This document shows, piece by piece, positions 22,301 through 27,912 of a stretch of DNA of 28,553 nt. The notes below the pieces were generated by a model. That model was not told the DNA's origin. It did no database searches and saw nothing but the letters and a program-made list of their open reading frames with translations. Source of the DNA: a virus; the IMG/VR virus record IMGVR_UViG_3300009414_000053, positions 1 through 28,553 of that record; one strand, 5' to 3'. Position 1 is the stretch's first letter; each line of letters opens with the position of its first letter. A program made the position numbers and the translations under genes.

Positions 22301-22513
22301 GTGCCTGACGAGATGGAATTTTTTGGTGGACCAGCCGATGGTAAACGAATACTCTTGGTTGAAGATGCATTCGCTGTCAAGGTTTCCTATGTAACCCAAG
22401 TCGGCCTTCAAGAAGATTACTTCTACTTGCCCTACTCCGATGACATCCTGATGTATGAAGAAATTTATTCTGGACTAATGGATGACGAAGAGCCGAATGT
22501 TGGCGTAGGATGA
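22301..22513 (+). CDS. Hypothetical protein (F-F-G-G-P-A-D-G-K motif)
   Basis: A 70-residue acidic protein, GTG start two bases after the previous stop; an ATG 12 bases later is an alternative. The opening E-F-F-G-G-P-A-D-G-K followed by hydrophobic strands and Y-x-L-P-Y resembles a family of short phage and plasmid proteins of unknown function. It overlaps the next gene by ATGA, so it is part of the same operon. Confidence 0.6.
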   Translation: MPDEMEFFGGPADGKRILLVEDAFAVKVSYVTQVGLQEDYFYLPYSDDILMYEEIYSGLMDDEEPNVGVG

Positions 22514-22761
22514 GTAAAGAAAAAAGGTATCGTGAAAGGACTTGGAAAGAAGTTGCTCTGTTATATAACCAGAAGTTTCATACTAGGGTGTGTCCCAGTT
22601 CACTTGAACGCACACACCGAAGATTGCTCAAGAGGATACAAGCAAAGTTCATGGAAGACCAAGTGATACGAGATTGGCTAGAGGACAACGGCTACCTCAG
22701 ATCGGAATCTCCCAGTGGCAAAATCTCCCAGCAGGTATCGGAATCTCCCAGTGGCAATTAA
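22510..22761 (+). CDS. Small putative DNA-binding protein with repeat-derived C-terminus
   Basis: An 83-residue basic protein coupled by ATGA. The N-terminal 55 residues are helical and look like a small helix-turn-helix (T-W-K-E-V-A-L-L-Y-N-Q-K-F, then S-S-L-E-R-T-H-R-R-L-L). The last ~20 residues (S-E-S-P-S-G-K-I-S-Q-Q-V-S-E-S-P-S-G) are encoded by three copies of the CTCCCAG motif in a 21-bp direct repeat, so this tail seems to have been added by spread of the repeat. Function unknown. Confidence 0.55.
   Translation: MSKEKRYRERTWKEVALLYNQKFHTRVCPSSLERTHRRLLKRIQAKFMEDQVIRDWLEDNGYLRSESPSGKISQQVSESPSGN
22701..22757 (+). repeat. 21-bp direct repeat with three CTCCCAG motifs
   Basis: ATCGGAATCTCCCAGTGGCA plus one A occurs at 22701-22721 and again at 22737-22757, a period of exactly 36 bases, with a third motif (TCTCCCAGCA) between. 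Both copies place a GTG (22715 and 22751) in frame with the downstream endonuclease. Confidence 0.9.
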
Positions 22762-23092
22762 CTCGCGGCGCAAGGGAAAGACCGGCGAATTAGAATGGGC
22801 AGCTTTCATGCGATCCCACTTCGGGGTCAATGCCAGAAGGGGATGTCAGTATGCTGGCGGTGTTGATTCACCTGACGTTATCGGCTGGGAGGGGACTCAC
22901 GCGGAAGTCAAGCGTTCGGAGTCTCTCAACCTAAGTCGTGCCATGAAACGCTGTGTGGAGGATTCTAAGGGGCAAGCAATACCCTATGTGGCTCACAGGA
23001 AGAACAGGGAGGAATGGATGATCACTGTGAGAGCATCTGACCTACTGGACTTCATTGAGTGCATTAAAAAACCCACATCACCAGAGGCATGA
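22751..23092 (+). CDS. Endonuclease / Holliday-junction resolvase-like (PD-(D/E)xK type)
   Basis: A protein of 113 residues from the GTG at 22751; a GTG at 22715 would give 125. The order R-K-G-K-T-G-E-L-E-W-A-A-F, G-G-V-D-S-P-D-V-I-G and H-A-E-V-K-R-S-E gives the E, D and E-x-K residues of a PD-(D/E)xK nuclease, as in archaeal-type Hjc and phage VRR-NUC-like resolvases. Such enzymes resolve recombination or replication intermediates before packaging. Both candidate starts lie inside the 36-bp-spaced repeat. The stop codon lies within the arm of the convergent terminator. It is the last rightward gene. Confidence 0.78.
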   Translation: MAINSRRKGKTGELEWAAFMRSHFGVNARRGCQYAGGVDSPDVIGWEGTHAEVKRSESLNLSRAMKRCVEDSKGQAIPYVAHRKNREEWMITVRASDLLDFIECIKKPTSPEA

Positions 23093-23098
23093 TGTGGG
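23066..23098 (-). terminator. Terminator of the leftward operon
   Basis: CCCACATCA (23072-23080) and TGATGTGGG (23090-23098) form a perfect 9-bp stem; read leftward it is followed by a run of six T (the A-run at 23066-23071). It ends transcription from 25.7 kb and separates it from the convergent rightward operon. Rightward reading lacks the T-run. Confidence 0.88.
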
Positions 23099-23116
23099 CT
23101 GTGAGTGGGGCAGTTG

Positions 23117-23632
23117 TCAACTACCAGTAAGCCATTCGTTGTGGATGTCATCGATCCACCAAGACTCTGGATTATCTCCCAGTGCTGATGCAAGTTTCGC
23201 AGTCAGTTTATCCTTGATGCCATCGTAAGTCGGATTCTGTGGTCTACGAAGCAATTCCTTATGAGGTTCAGGGTTCTCAACCTTGATGTAGACAATCGCA
23301 TATGTATCTGGTGAGATGTTTTCATCTTCATCCAAGCACCCTTCGTCAGTCATCCATTCGCACAACAACTTTTCCAATTCTTCTAAATCGTTAGAGGTAT
23401 ACTCGCAGTTTTCAATTATCAAGTAATACTTTTTACCTTCACCATCTGGTCTACCAAAATTGAACCTTCCATCAACATTCACTAGGATGTGATATGTTTC
23501 CATAACATACCCACCTTCTGTCCATGAGTCCATGTATGTCAATGCGGTTACCACATCGTCAGGATCATCGTGGTTTTCATAACTTCCAGTAACCTTCTTA
23601 CGAGTGGCTTGCATAGTCTTTAGATGTTCCAT
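23117..23632 (-). CDS. Hypothetical acidic protein
   Basis: A 171-residue acidic protein, last gene of the leftward operon; its start overlaps the upstream stop (TAATG) and GAGGA precedes it. Visible features are a beta-rich middle (M-E-T-Y-H-I-L-V-N-V-D-G then K-Y-Y-L-I-I-E-N-C-E-Y), a helical part with E-L-E-K-L-L-C-E-W-M, and tryptophans near the end (E-S-W-W-I-D-D). I do not recognise the family. The terminator follows 19 bases downstream. Confidence 0.6.
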   Translation of the reverse strand: MEHLKTMQATRKKVTGSYENHDDPDDVVTALTYMDSWTEGGYVMETYHILVNVDGRFNFGRPDGEGKKYYLIIENCEYTSNDLEELEKLLCEWMTDEGCLDEDENISPDTYAIVYIKVENPEPHKELLRRPQNPTYDGIKDKLTAKLASALGDNPESWWIDDIHNEWLTGS

Positions 23633-23841
23633 TAACCGTTGTCCTCCTTGGTAGATATAAACAAGAATCCCCCGCCGTTGCCTTCTTCATCACGACTAAC
23701 TTCTACTTGCCTTTCAGTCTTGTCTGCTAGAGTCATGGTGAATACAGGAAAAGGATCAAGCGCATATTCGTCCTCTAAAAAATTGAATCCTGTAATCGTT
23801 GCTCCGACAAGTTGGTTGTAATATTCTTTGGGCATTGTCAT
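23632..23841 (-). CDS. Hypothetical small protein (E-G-N-G-G-G-F motif)
   Basis: A 69-residue beta-rich protein with GAAAGGATAATG upstream. The order G-A-T-I-T-G-F, then F-P-V-F-T-M-T-L-A-D-K and V-S-R-D-E-E-G-N-G-G-G-F-L resembles a widespread small phage family (a strand-loop fold ending in D-x-E-G-N-x-x-G-F) of unknown function. Operonic with both neighbours. Confidence 0.6.
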   Translation of the reverse strand: MTMPKEYYNQLVGATITGFNFLEDEYALDPFPVFTMTLADKTERQVEVSRDEEGNGGGFLFISTKEDNG

Positions 23842-23855
23842 TAGACATTATCCTT

Positions 23856-24095
23856 TCAAGATAAGTTAAGTTGAAAACCTACTGTGTCCCAGTTGGTTCG
23901 TGTGGCTTCTTCTGGTAGTTCCAAACGCAGTGCGATGATATGTTGAAGTTCTGTTGCACGACCCATCGTATGTAGCACATGTGCGAATGCCTGAATCTTC
24001 TTAGCGTTTCGCATCTTGCCGTACCGTGTTACGAGTTGATCGTCCGTCATCGTGTTGATCCGTTTCCTTTCATGTTTTAGGGTTGCTTCACTCAT
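23856..24095 (-). CDS. Hypothetical small helical protein
   Basis: A 79-residue basic-then-neutral helical protein; the start overlaps the upstream stop by ATGA. It contains M-T-D-D-Q-L-V-T-R-Y-G-K-M-R-N-A-K-K and H-V-L-H-T-M-G-R-A-T-E-L. The family is not recognised. Likely translated by coupling because no separate ribosome site is apparent. Confidence 0.55.
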   Translation of the reverse strand: MSEATLKHERKRINTMTDDQLVTRYGKMRNAKKIQAFAHVLHTMGRATELQHIIALRLELPEEATRTNWDTVGFQLNLS

Positions 24096-24475
24096 TTGTA
24101 TGGGTACTCCGAATCATCTCTATCATCCTCAAACCTTTTCACAACACGACCAAGACAAGTCATGGAGTCATCTCTAGGGACATCGCCCCCACCCTTCGCA
24201 AGGAATTCTGCAAAGAAGTATTTGAGGACTTGGGATATTTGATCGGCATTAAAATCTGGCTTGGAGTTGCAGAAGGGATGTCCAACTCCCAAGCAATCTT
24301 CTACCAGCCACATGATGATGCCTCTCCCAGCATCGGTATCGTTCCCCCACAAATCCTCTACGAATGCATAGAGGTCTGCCCCAGTGGCTTCCTTAAGAAA
24401 CTCCGGTATGTCATCAAGTGAATTTATTACTGGTGTGTCATTCGGTATATCTCTGTGGTACTTACTTTGTCTCAT
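24092..24475 (-). CDS. Hypothetical acidic protein
   Basis: A 127-residue protein. The start M-R-Q-S-K-Y is chosen because GAAAGGACACCG directly precedes it, the same site used by its operon neighbours; a start 14 codons upstream would overlap the next gene. It is acidic and helical (L-D-D-I-P-E-F-L-K-E-A-T-G-A-D, A-F-V-E-D-L-W-G-N-D). No recognised domain. Confidence 0.58.
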   Translation of the reverse strand: MRQSKYHRDIPNDTPVINSLDDIPEFLKEATGADLYAFVEDLWGNDTDAGRGIIMWLVEDCLGVGHPFCNSKPDFNADQISQVLKYFFAEFLAKGGGDVPRDDSMTCLGRVVKRFEDDRDDSEYPYK

Positions 24476-24486
24476 CGGTGTCCTTT

Positions 24487-24732
24487 CTACTGAAGTTTCA
24501 AATTTAGCACAGCACATACCATGCCCAGTGTTTCGCTATTTAGTTTTGTCCTGCCGGAGAAGTATCGGTACAAGCAGTCCTTAGTAATTTGGTGACCACA
24601 CGCGGTAAGAATCTTGTTCATCTCGTACACGGTGTACTTCTGCTTGTCCATTGCTTCACCGATTACCTTACGCATCTCATTCGCCTTGGCTGTTCGCTTG
24701 ATCTCTTTGATACATTCTTTGGGGTATTCCAT
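24487..24732 (-). CDS. Putative helix-turn-helix regulator
   Basis: An 81-residue basic protein with AAGGAG ahead of a start that overlaps the upstream stop (TAATG). From residue 20 it reads like a Cro/C1-type HTH: M-R-K-V-I-G-E-A-M, Y-E-M-N-K-I-L-T-A-C-G, D-C-L-Y-R-Y-F-S-G-R-T-K-L-N-S-E-T-L, where the Y-R-Y-F-S-G-R-T part resembles the recognition-helix and turn of XRE proteins. It may regulate the leftward promoter or the repeat region; this is a hypothesis. Confidence 0.55.
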   Translation of the reverse strand: MEYPKECIKEIKRTAKANEMRKVIGEAMDKQKYTVYEMNKILTACGHQITKDCLYRYFSGRTKLNSETLGMVCAVLNLKLQ

Positions 24733-25175
24733 TAGGCGTTCTCCTTCCCAGCAAGTTTGTTAGCGACTTGCATGATGTTGTGGAACTTGTCCAAGTGATC
24801 ATTGAGCATTGCCCCCGCTTCTTTCATAACCGCAATGTCGTGTTCCATGTCCTTGGACTCATCAAATGCTAAGCGAGAAATCATCGTTCCAATCTCGCAT
24901 GGGTTCGGCAAGTTGTCGTAGATTGCTTTGATTGTTGAATCTCCCAGTGGCTCTGGTGCATGCTCCTGTCCCAATTGCTTGATTGCTTCTTGAATGACAT
25001 CTTCTCCCCATTCGTGTCCTTCGCGGTCTTCTGAACATTGAGCAGATAAGTCAGACAAAAGATCATTGACTCTATTCTCTGGTAAGCAATTCAAGCATAA
25101 GTCATCGCCACCGACTCTAGTCACCTCTTCGGGTCGGTCAATTACTTCTTCACATTTGTCACAGTAAGTTGGCAT
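24732..25175 (-). CDS. Hypothetical protein with N-terminal zinc-ribbon
   Basis: A 147-residue acidic protein. M-P-T-Y-C-D-K-C is taken as the start because GAAAGGATAACT lies just upstream; an extra 17 codons are open but unsupported. C-D-K-C at 5-8 and C-L-N-C near 27-30 make a four-cysteine zinc ribbon. The rest is helical with D-L-L-S-D-L-S-A-Q and a C-terminal amphipathic helix (L-D-K-F-H-N-I-M-Q-V-A). Role unknown; the ribbon suggests protein or nucleic-acid contact. Confidence 0.62.
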   Translation of the reverse strand: MPTYCDKCEEVIDRPEEVTRVGGDDLCLNCLPENRVNDLLSDLSAQCSEDREGHEWGEDVIQEAIKQLGQEHAPEPLGDSTIKAIYDNLPNPCEIGTMISRLAFDESKDMEHDIAVMKEAGAMLNDHLDKFHNIMQVANKLAGKENA

Positions 25176-25177
25176 AG

Positions 25178-25555
25178 TTATCCTTTCGTTAAGTCCCAGT
25201 TGTAGAAGTAACCTTGGTGTGGACAATCTTTTGGCTTGGCATCAGCAGTCCACTCAAAGTTAGGATCACGGCTAAGTGTTGGGTAGATGATTCCATTTTG
25301 GTCATCAAGGAATGCCAAGGTAATACCATCGTCACGACTCAGAGTCCTGTTGGCAATAGCAGGATGTTCGCGGTTCATCTCAGCGACCAGTTCGTAGTAA
25401 TCCTTACCACCAAACACTCCGTACCCTTCGTAGTCTACTTCTATCCACACATTGTCGGCGTTGTCCCGCATGCATACAGTGAATGTCGCAACATCACTGT
25501 ATCGGCTTGCGATGGACTCGTTTGTATCTGCTGTCATCCAACTAAAAAATCCCAT
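25178..25555 (-). CDS. Conserved phage protein, G-F-F-S-W-M-T-A-D-T family
   Basis: A 125-residue protein starting with M-G-F-F-S-W-M-T-A-D-T-N-E-S-I, an N-terminus I recognise from a conserved family of small phage proteins of unknown function. Further pieces are V-D-Y-E-G-Y-G-V-F-G-G-K-D-Y-Y, a Y-E-L-V-A-E-M-N segment and Y-F-Y-N-W-D-L-T near the end. GAAAGGAAAGAAC precedes the ATG. It is the second gene behind the leftward promoter. Confidence 0.72.
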   Translation of the reverse strand: MGFFSWMTADTNESIASRYSDVATFTVCMRDNADNVWIEVDYEGYGVFGGKDYYELVAEMNREHPAIANRTLSRDDGITLAFLDDQNGIIYPTLSRDPNFEWTADAKPKDCPHQGYFYNWDLTKG

Positions 25556-25577
25556 GTTCTTTCCTTTCTGGTTCTAG

Positions 25578-25736
25578 TTAATCCGCTTCAATTAAAGACA
25601 AGTCTTTTGTGTCAATTGTTTCTATTGACCCATCCGAAAATTGCACAAGCAATTTTCCATATACAGTTAAAGAGACAATAATTCCGGCGCGGTTGTTTGC
25701 GTGTACTGAGTCGCCTATTTCATAGTTCCGTTCCAT
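25578..25736 (-). CDS. Very small beta-barrel-like protein, first gene of the leftward operon
   Basis: A 52-residue protein beginning M-E-R-N-Y-E-I-G-D-S-V and ending L-S-L-I-E-A-D, with GAAAGGATAAAGA before the ATG. Pattern: I-G-D-S-V-H-A, G-I-I-V-S-L, G-K-L-L-V-Q-F-S-D-G-S-I-E-T-I, which is the strand order of a small SH3/KOW-like barrel (G-D-x-V, strand, V-x-F-x-D-G). It is the gene nearest the promoter at 25775-25803. Its reading frame and ribosome site match its neighbours, which supports it as real. Function not known. Confidence 0.72.
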   Translation of the reverse strand: MERNYEIGDSVHANNRAGIIVSLTVYGKLLVQFSDGSIETIDTKDLSLIEAD

Positions 25737-25774
25737 TCTTTATCCTTTCTGCCGGCTGTATTACCGACCCCCAT

Positions 25775-25803
25775 AGTATAACAGACAATAGTCTACTAGT
25801 CAA
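25775..25803 (-). promoter_or_regulatory. Strong sigma-70-type leftward promoter
   Basis: Read leftward: TTGACT (complement of 25798-25803), a spacer of exactly 17 bases (25781-25797), and TATACT (complement of 25775-25780). It lies about 40 bases ahead of the first leftward ATG. The CTCCCAGCA repeat cluster abuts its upstream edge at 25801. Confidence 0.85.
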
Positions 25804-25902
25804 GTCCAAATCTCCCAGCACCTGAATCTCCCAGCACCTGAATCTCCCAGCACCTGAATCTCCCAGCACCTGAATTTCCCAGCAAGTCCAAATCTCCCAG
25901 CA
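25801..25902 (+). repeat. Cluster of six (T/C)TCCCAGCA motifs, mostly at 16-bp spacing
   Basis: TCTCCCAGCA occurs at 25811, 25827, 25843, 25859 and 25893, and TTTCCCAGCA at 25875; the first five copies are spaced 16 bases (unit ATCTCCCAGCACCTGA). A 20-base sequence starting CAAGTCCAAATCTCCC is present at both ends (25801-25820 and 25883-25902). The cluster abuts the -35 box of the leftward promoter, so it is a candidate operator, activator site or replication iteron. Confidence 0.92.
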
Positions 25903-25933
25903 GTTATCTGTGCCTACGCGGGAAATTTGGCGA

Positions 25934-25961
25934 ATTCTCGAACCCTAACAGACCCCGAACA
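25934..25961 (+). repeat. 28-bp leader of the 12-bp array, copy A
   Basis: A 28-base sequence (ATTCTCGAACCCTAACAG plus ten more bases) directly before the first 12-bp unit. It matches 25 of 28 bases of the last 28 bases of the window (28526-28553). Confidence 0.85.
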
Positions 25962-25962
25962 G

Positions 25963-26286
25963 TACACGCCACGGTACACGCCACGGTACATGCCACGGTA
26001 CACGCCACGGTACATGCCACGGTACACGCCACGGTACATACCACAGTACATGCCACGGTACACGCCACGGTACAAGCCACGGTATAAGCCACAGTACAAG
26101 CCACGGTACACGCCACGGTACACGCCACAGTACATGCCACGGTACACGCCACGGTACAAGCCACGGTATAAGCCACGGTATAAGCCACGGTATAAGCCAC
26201 AGTACATACCACAGTACATGCCACGGTACACGCCACGGTACAAGCCACGGTATAAGCCACAGTACAAGCCACGGTATAAGCCACGG
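25963..26286 (+). repeat. 27 tandem 12-bp units, consensus TACAYGCCACGG
   Basis: Twenty-seven units follow one another with no insertion or deletion. Variation is confined to a few positions: base 3 (C or T), bases 5-6 (CG, TG, AG or TA) and base 11 (G or A). Each boundary makes GTAC. All six frames are open because the unit lacks stop codons, and one + frame reads four-residue repeats [T/M/K/I]-P-[R/Q]-Y from a TTG at 25927, but no ribosome site precedes it. A DNA-level role (iterons, partition or regulator titration) is favoured over coding. It is not a CRISPR array, since there are no unique spacers. Confidence 0.93.
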
Positions 26287-26301
26287 TACACGGCGCGCAT
26301 T

Positions 26302-26328
26302 AAAAAACCCCGCCAATATGCGCGGGGT
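26302..26328 (-). terminator. Terminator of the second leftward block
   Basis: Read leftward, ACCCCGC (complement of 26322-26328) pairs with GCGGGGT (complement of 26307-26313) around an 8-base loop, followed by TTTTTT. It closes the transcript from 28.3 kb just before it would enter the 12-bp array. Confidence 0.88.
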
Positions 26329-26350
26329 GTGGGGTTCAATTGTCGCGGTG

Positions 26351-26653
26351 TTAATCGCTTACATGCCGAACAATTAGATGATCTTTAGCCCATGGGGTGG
26401 GGTTGTCTATTTCGCTCGCTGTAGAATACTTAGCCCCTGCAATAGCCGTGGGGCGATCTAGCATGGTAAAGGTAGTAACGCCGATGTTAATCGACAAAGC
26501 CGGCGTGCCCCATGCTAGGGGCTTACCATAGTAACCATGATTGGCGATATGTAAAATCCCATCGGTGGGGCATACCAACACCGAAAGCCGGCGCGGGTTA
26601 CCGTTGGTATCGTTCTTTGTTGATAGTTGAATATGTACGGTATTTTTTGGCAT
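26351..26653 (-). CDS. Hypothetical protein
   Basis: A 100-residue protein with GAAAGGACTAAGAAC before the ATG. It is beta-rich (V-H-I-Q-L-S-T-K, L-S-V-L-V-C-P-T-D-G-I-L-H-I) and contains P-A-L-S-I-N-I-G-V-T-T-F-T-M. The family is not recognised. Last gene of the block; the terminator follows. Confidence 0.6.
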   Translation of the reverse strand: MPKNTVHIQLSTKNDTNGNPRRLSVLVCPTDGILHIANHGYYGKPLAWGTPALSINIGVTTFTMLDRPTAIAGAKYSTASEIDNPTPWAKDHLIVRHVSD

Positions 26654-26669
26654 GTTCTTAGTCCTTTCA

Positions 26670-27467
26670 TTAACGGTGTACAGGGTAGATGATATCTACC
26701 GTGGAAATTGCACACGCTGTACAACTCCCACACTTAGAGCGCGTCATCGCTTGCTTGCGGCGTTCACGCTGTGACGGCTTAGTGTTTAAATGTTGCGCCG
26801 CGACTGCGGGGCATACGATACATTTTCGTCCAGTTATCGCGGATCGTTTGCGCGCCATCTCTTTAGATACTGCAACGCGCTCGGCGGGGCTGTGATCTTG
26901 CATTGAACCTCCCACAGTGGATACCGGTATATCGGCGTGCTTGTCGAAATCATACGCCGGCGATGATAGCCGGACGGCTACGATGTCACCAACGGCTTCA
27001 TTGTATGCGTGATACTTTGCCAGTGATTCAACCGGCAAGTGGATAGGCGTACCGGCGGCGGTTACCTCTTCACATAGTGTTCGGAAGTTATCCGGCACAA
27101 CTACCGGCACGCTACCGAAAGCCGAAAACCGAAACCACGGTACATGACCCCGCGTAGCAAGTAGATACGCAAATTCAAGCCGCGCGCGGTCGATTAACTC
27201 GGTAGCCGGCTCGACCTCATGCCGCGCCAACTTCCCGCGTAATGACTTGCCACGATAGCCGGCTTCAAGTGTTGCCGCGTAACACTTGCCATCCGCCGGC
27301 GCTGCGTTGGGGTTGGTACTGTTGGGGTGATACATGCAGCCGGTGTCACAGTTAAGACCGCCGGATACGCCGAAATTCAGCGCAACCCCGCCGGCTACCG
27401 ATTTACTGAATGTCGATAGCGGCGGGGACTTTGTTTCAATTGTCAAGTTAGCCATTTTAGTTGTCAT
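26670..27467 (-). CDS. GP88-like phage protein with Cys clusters
   Basis: A 265-residue protein resembling the phage 'gene product 88' family: S-K-S-V-A-G-G-V-A-L-N-F-G-V-S-G-G-L then C-D-T-G-C-M-Y-H-P and K-C-Y-A-A-T-L-E, L-R-G-K-L-A-R-H-E. The C-terminal part has two further clusters, K-C-I-V-C-P and K-C-G-S-C-T-A-C. Such spacing suggests an Fe-S cluster or zinc sites, as in radical-SAM-like or metal-binding folds; the family's function is not established. GGGAG lies nine bases before the ATG. Many codons use GCC, CCG and CGC more than the left-hand genes, which suggests a separate origin. Confidence 0.72.
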   Translation of the reverse strand: MTTKMANLTIETKSPPLSTFSKSVAGGVALNFGVSGGLNCDTGCMYHPNSTNPNAAPADGKCYAATLEAGYRGKSLRGKLARHEVEPATELIDRARLEFAYLLATRGHVPWFRFSAFGSVPVVVPDNFRTLCEEVTAAGTPIHLPVESLAKYHAYNEAVGDIVAVRLSSPAYDFDKHADIPVSTVGGSMQDHSPAERVAVSKEMARKRSAITGRKCIVCPAVAAQHLNTKPSQRERRKQAMTRSKCGSCTACAISTVDIIYPVHR

Positions 27468-27591
27468 AATCTGCGCTCCCTGTTAGTAAGCATATCACGA
27501 TTGAAAAAATAAAAAGCCATTTAAAAACGGCGGGATAGAATGCTCCCACAATTAAGATAATGACGAACGGTATCAAGAGGGCTGTTATCAT
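27457..27591 (-). CDS. Very small membrane protein
   Basis: A 44-residue protein from ATG (complement of 27589-27591), with TGGAG ten bases upstream. It begins M-I-T-A-L-L-I-P-F-V-I-I-L-I-V-G and has two hydrophobic stretches separated by F-Y-P-A-V-F-K-W. Its 3' end overlaps the start of the GP88-like gene by 11 bases, an operon-type overlap. It is short, and the evidence is the start context, position and hydrophobicity. Confidence 0.5.
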   Translation of the reverse strand: MITALLIPFVIILIVGAFYPAVFKWLFIFSIVICLLTGSADYDN

Positions 27592-27620
27592 GTTTTTTTT
27601 ACTCCAAAAATAAAGTCCAG

Positions 27621-27649
27621 TTCCCAATGGGTATATCTTCCCAATGGGT
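27621..27649 (+). repeat. Two direct repeats TTCCCAATGGGT
   Basis: The 12-mer occurs at 27621-27632 and 27638-27649, a 17-base period. Each contains the near-palindrome CCCAATGGG. The pair lies between two leftward genes, an operator-like arrangement, upstream of the small membrane protein. Confidence 0.7.
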
Positions 27650-27894
27650 CAAGATACGCGCTCAATGTAGAATGTATGACCCTGCGCGTACGCTGTCATG
27701 TATCGCGGATCAACATCGGCGTGGCTTGTGAATTGTGAAGAGTCAAGAACGATATAAACATCACCGCCGGCGCGGTATGTGTAATCGGTCACAATCTCGG
27801 TACACTCGGTACATGCAAGCCCGAGCGCGACTACTAACGCTTGCATGCGAGCAAAGCGCGGTATTGGTTGTGTGTGTGTGTGTGGTAGTGTCAT
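27649..27894 (-). CDS. Hypothetical protein
   Basis: An 81-residue protein with GAAAGGACACAGACACC upstream. It has a C-T-E-C motif near residue 30 and a beta-rich second half with Y-R-A-G-G-D-V-Y-I-V-L-D and T-F-Y-I-E-R-V. No recognised domain. The N-terminal H-T-H-T-Q arises from a GT dinucleotide run at about 27870-27882. Operonic with its neighbours. Confidence 0.5.
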   Translation of the reverse strand: MTLPHTHTQPIPRFARMQALVVALGLACTECTEIVTDYTYRAGGDVYIVLDSSQFTSHADVDPRYMTAYAQGHTFYIERVS

Positions 27895-27912
27895 GGTGTC
27901 TGTGTCCTTTCA

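Noticed and set aside
23600-24600. Rightward small frames inside the leftward operon
   Set aside because: Leftward frames here each have a GAAAGGA, AAGGAG or GAGGA site or an ATGA/TAATG overlap, while the rightward frames have neither.
25801-26286. CRISPR array
   Set aside because: Units are 16 and 12 bases with no unique spacers and no cas genes in the window.
25904-26388. Four long open frames on both strands across the 12-bp array, including a 153-codon + frame of P-R-Y repeats
   Set aside because: The 12-base unit has no stop codon in any of the six frames, so openness is automatic. No frame has a ribosome site, and the + frame starts at a TTG. Kept only as a formal alternative.
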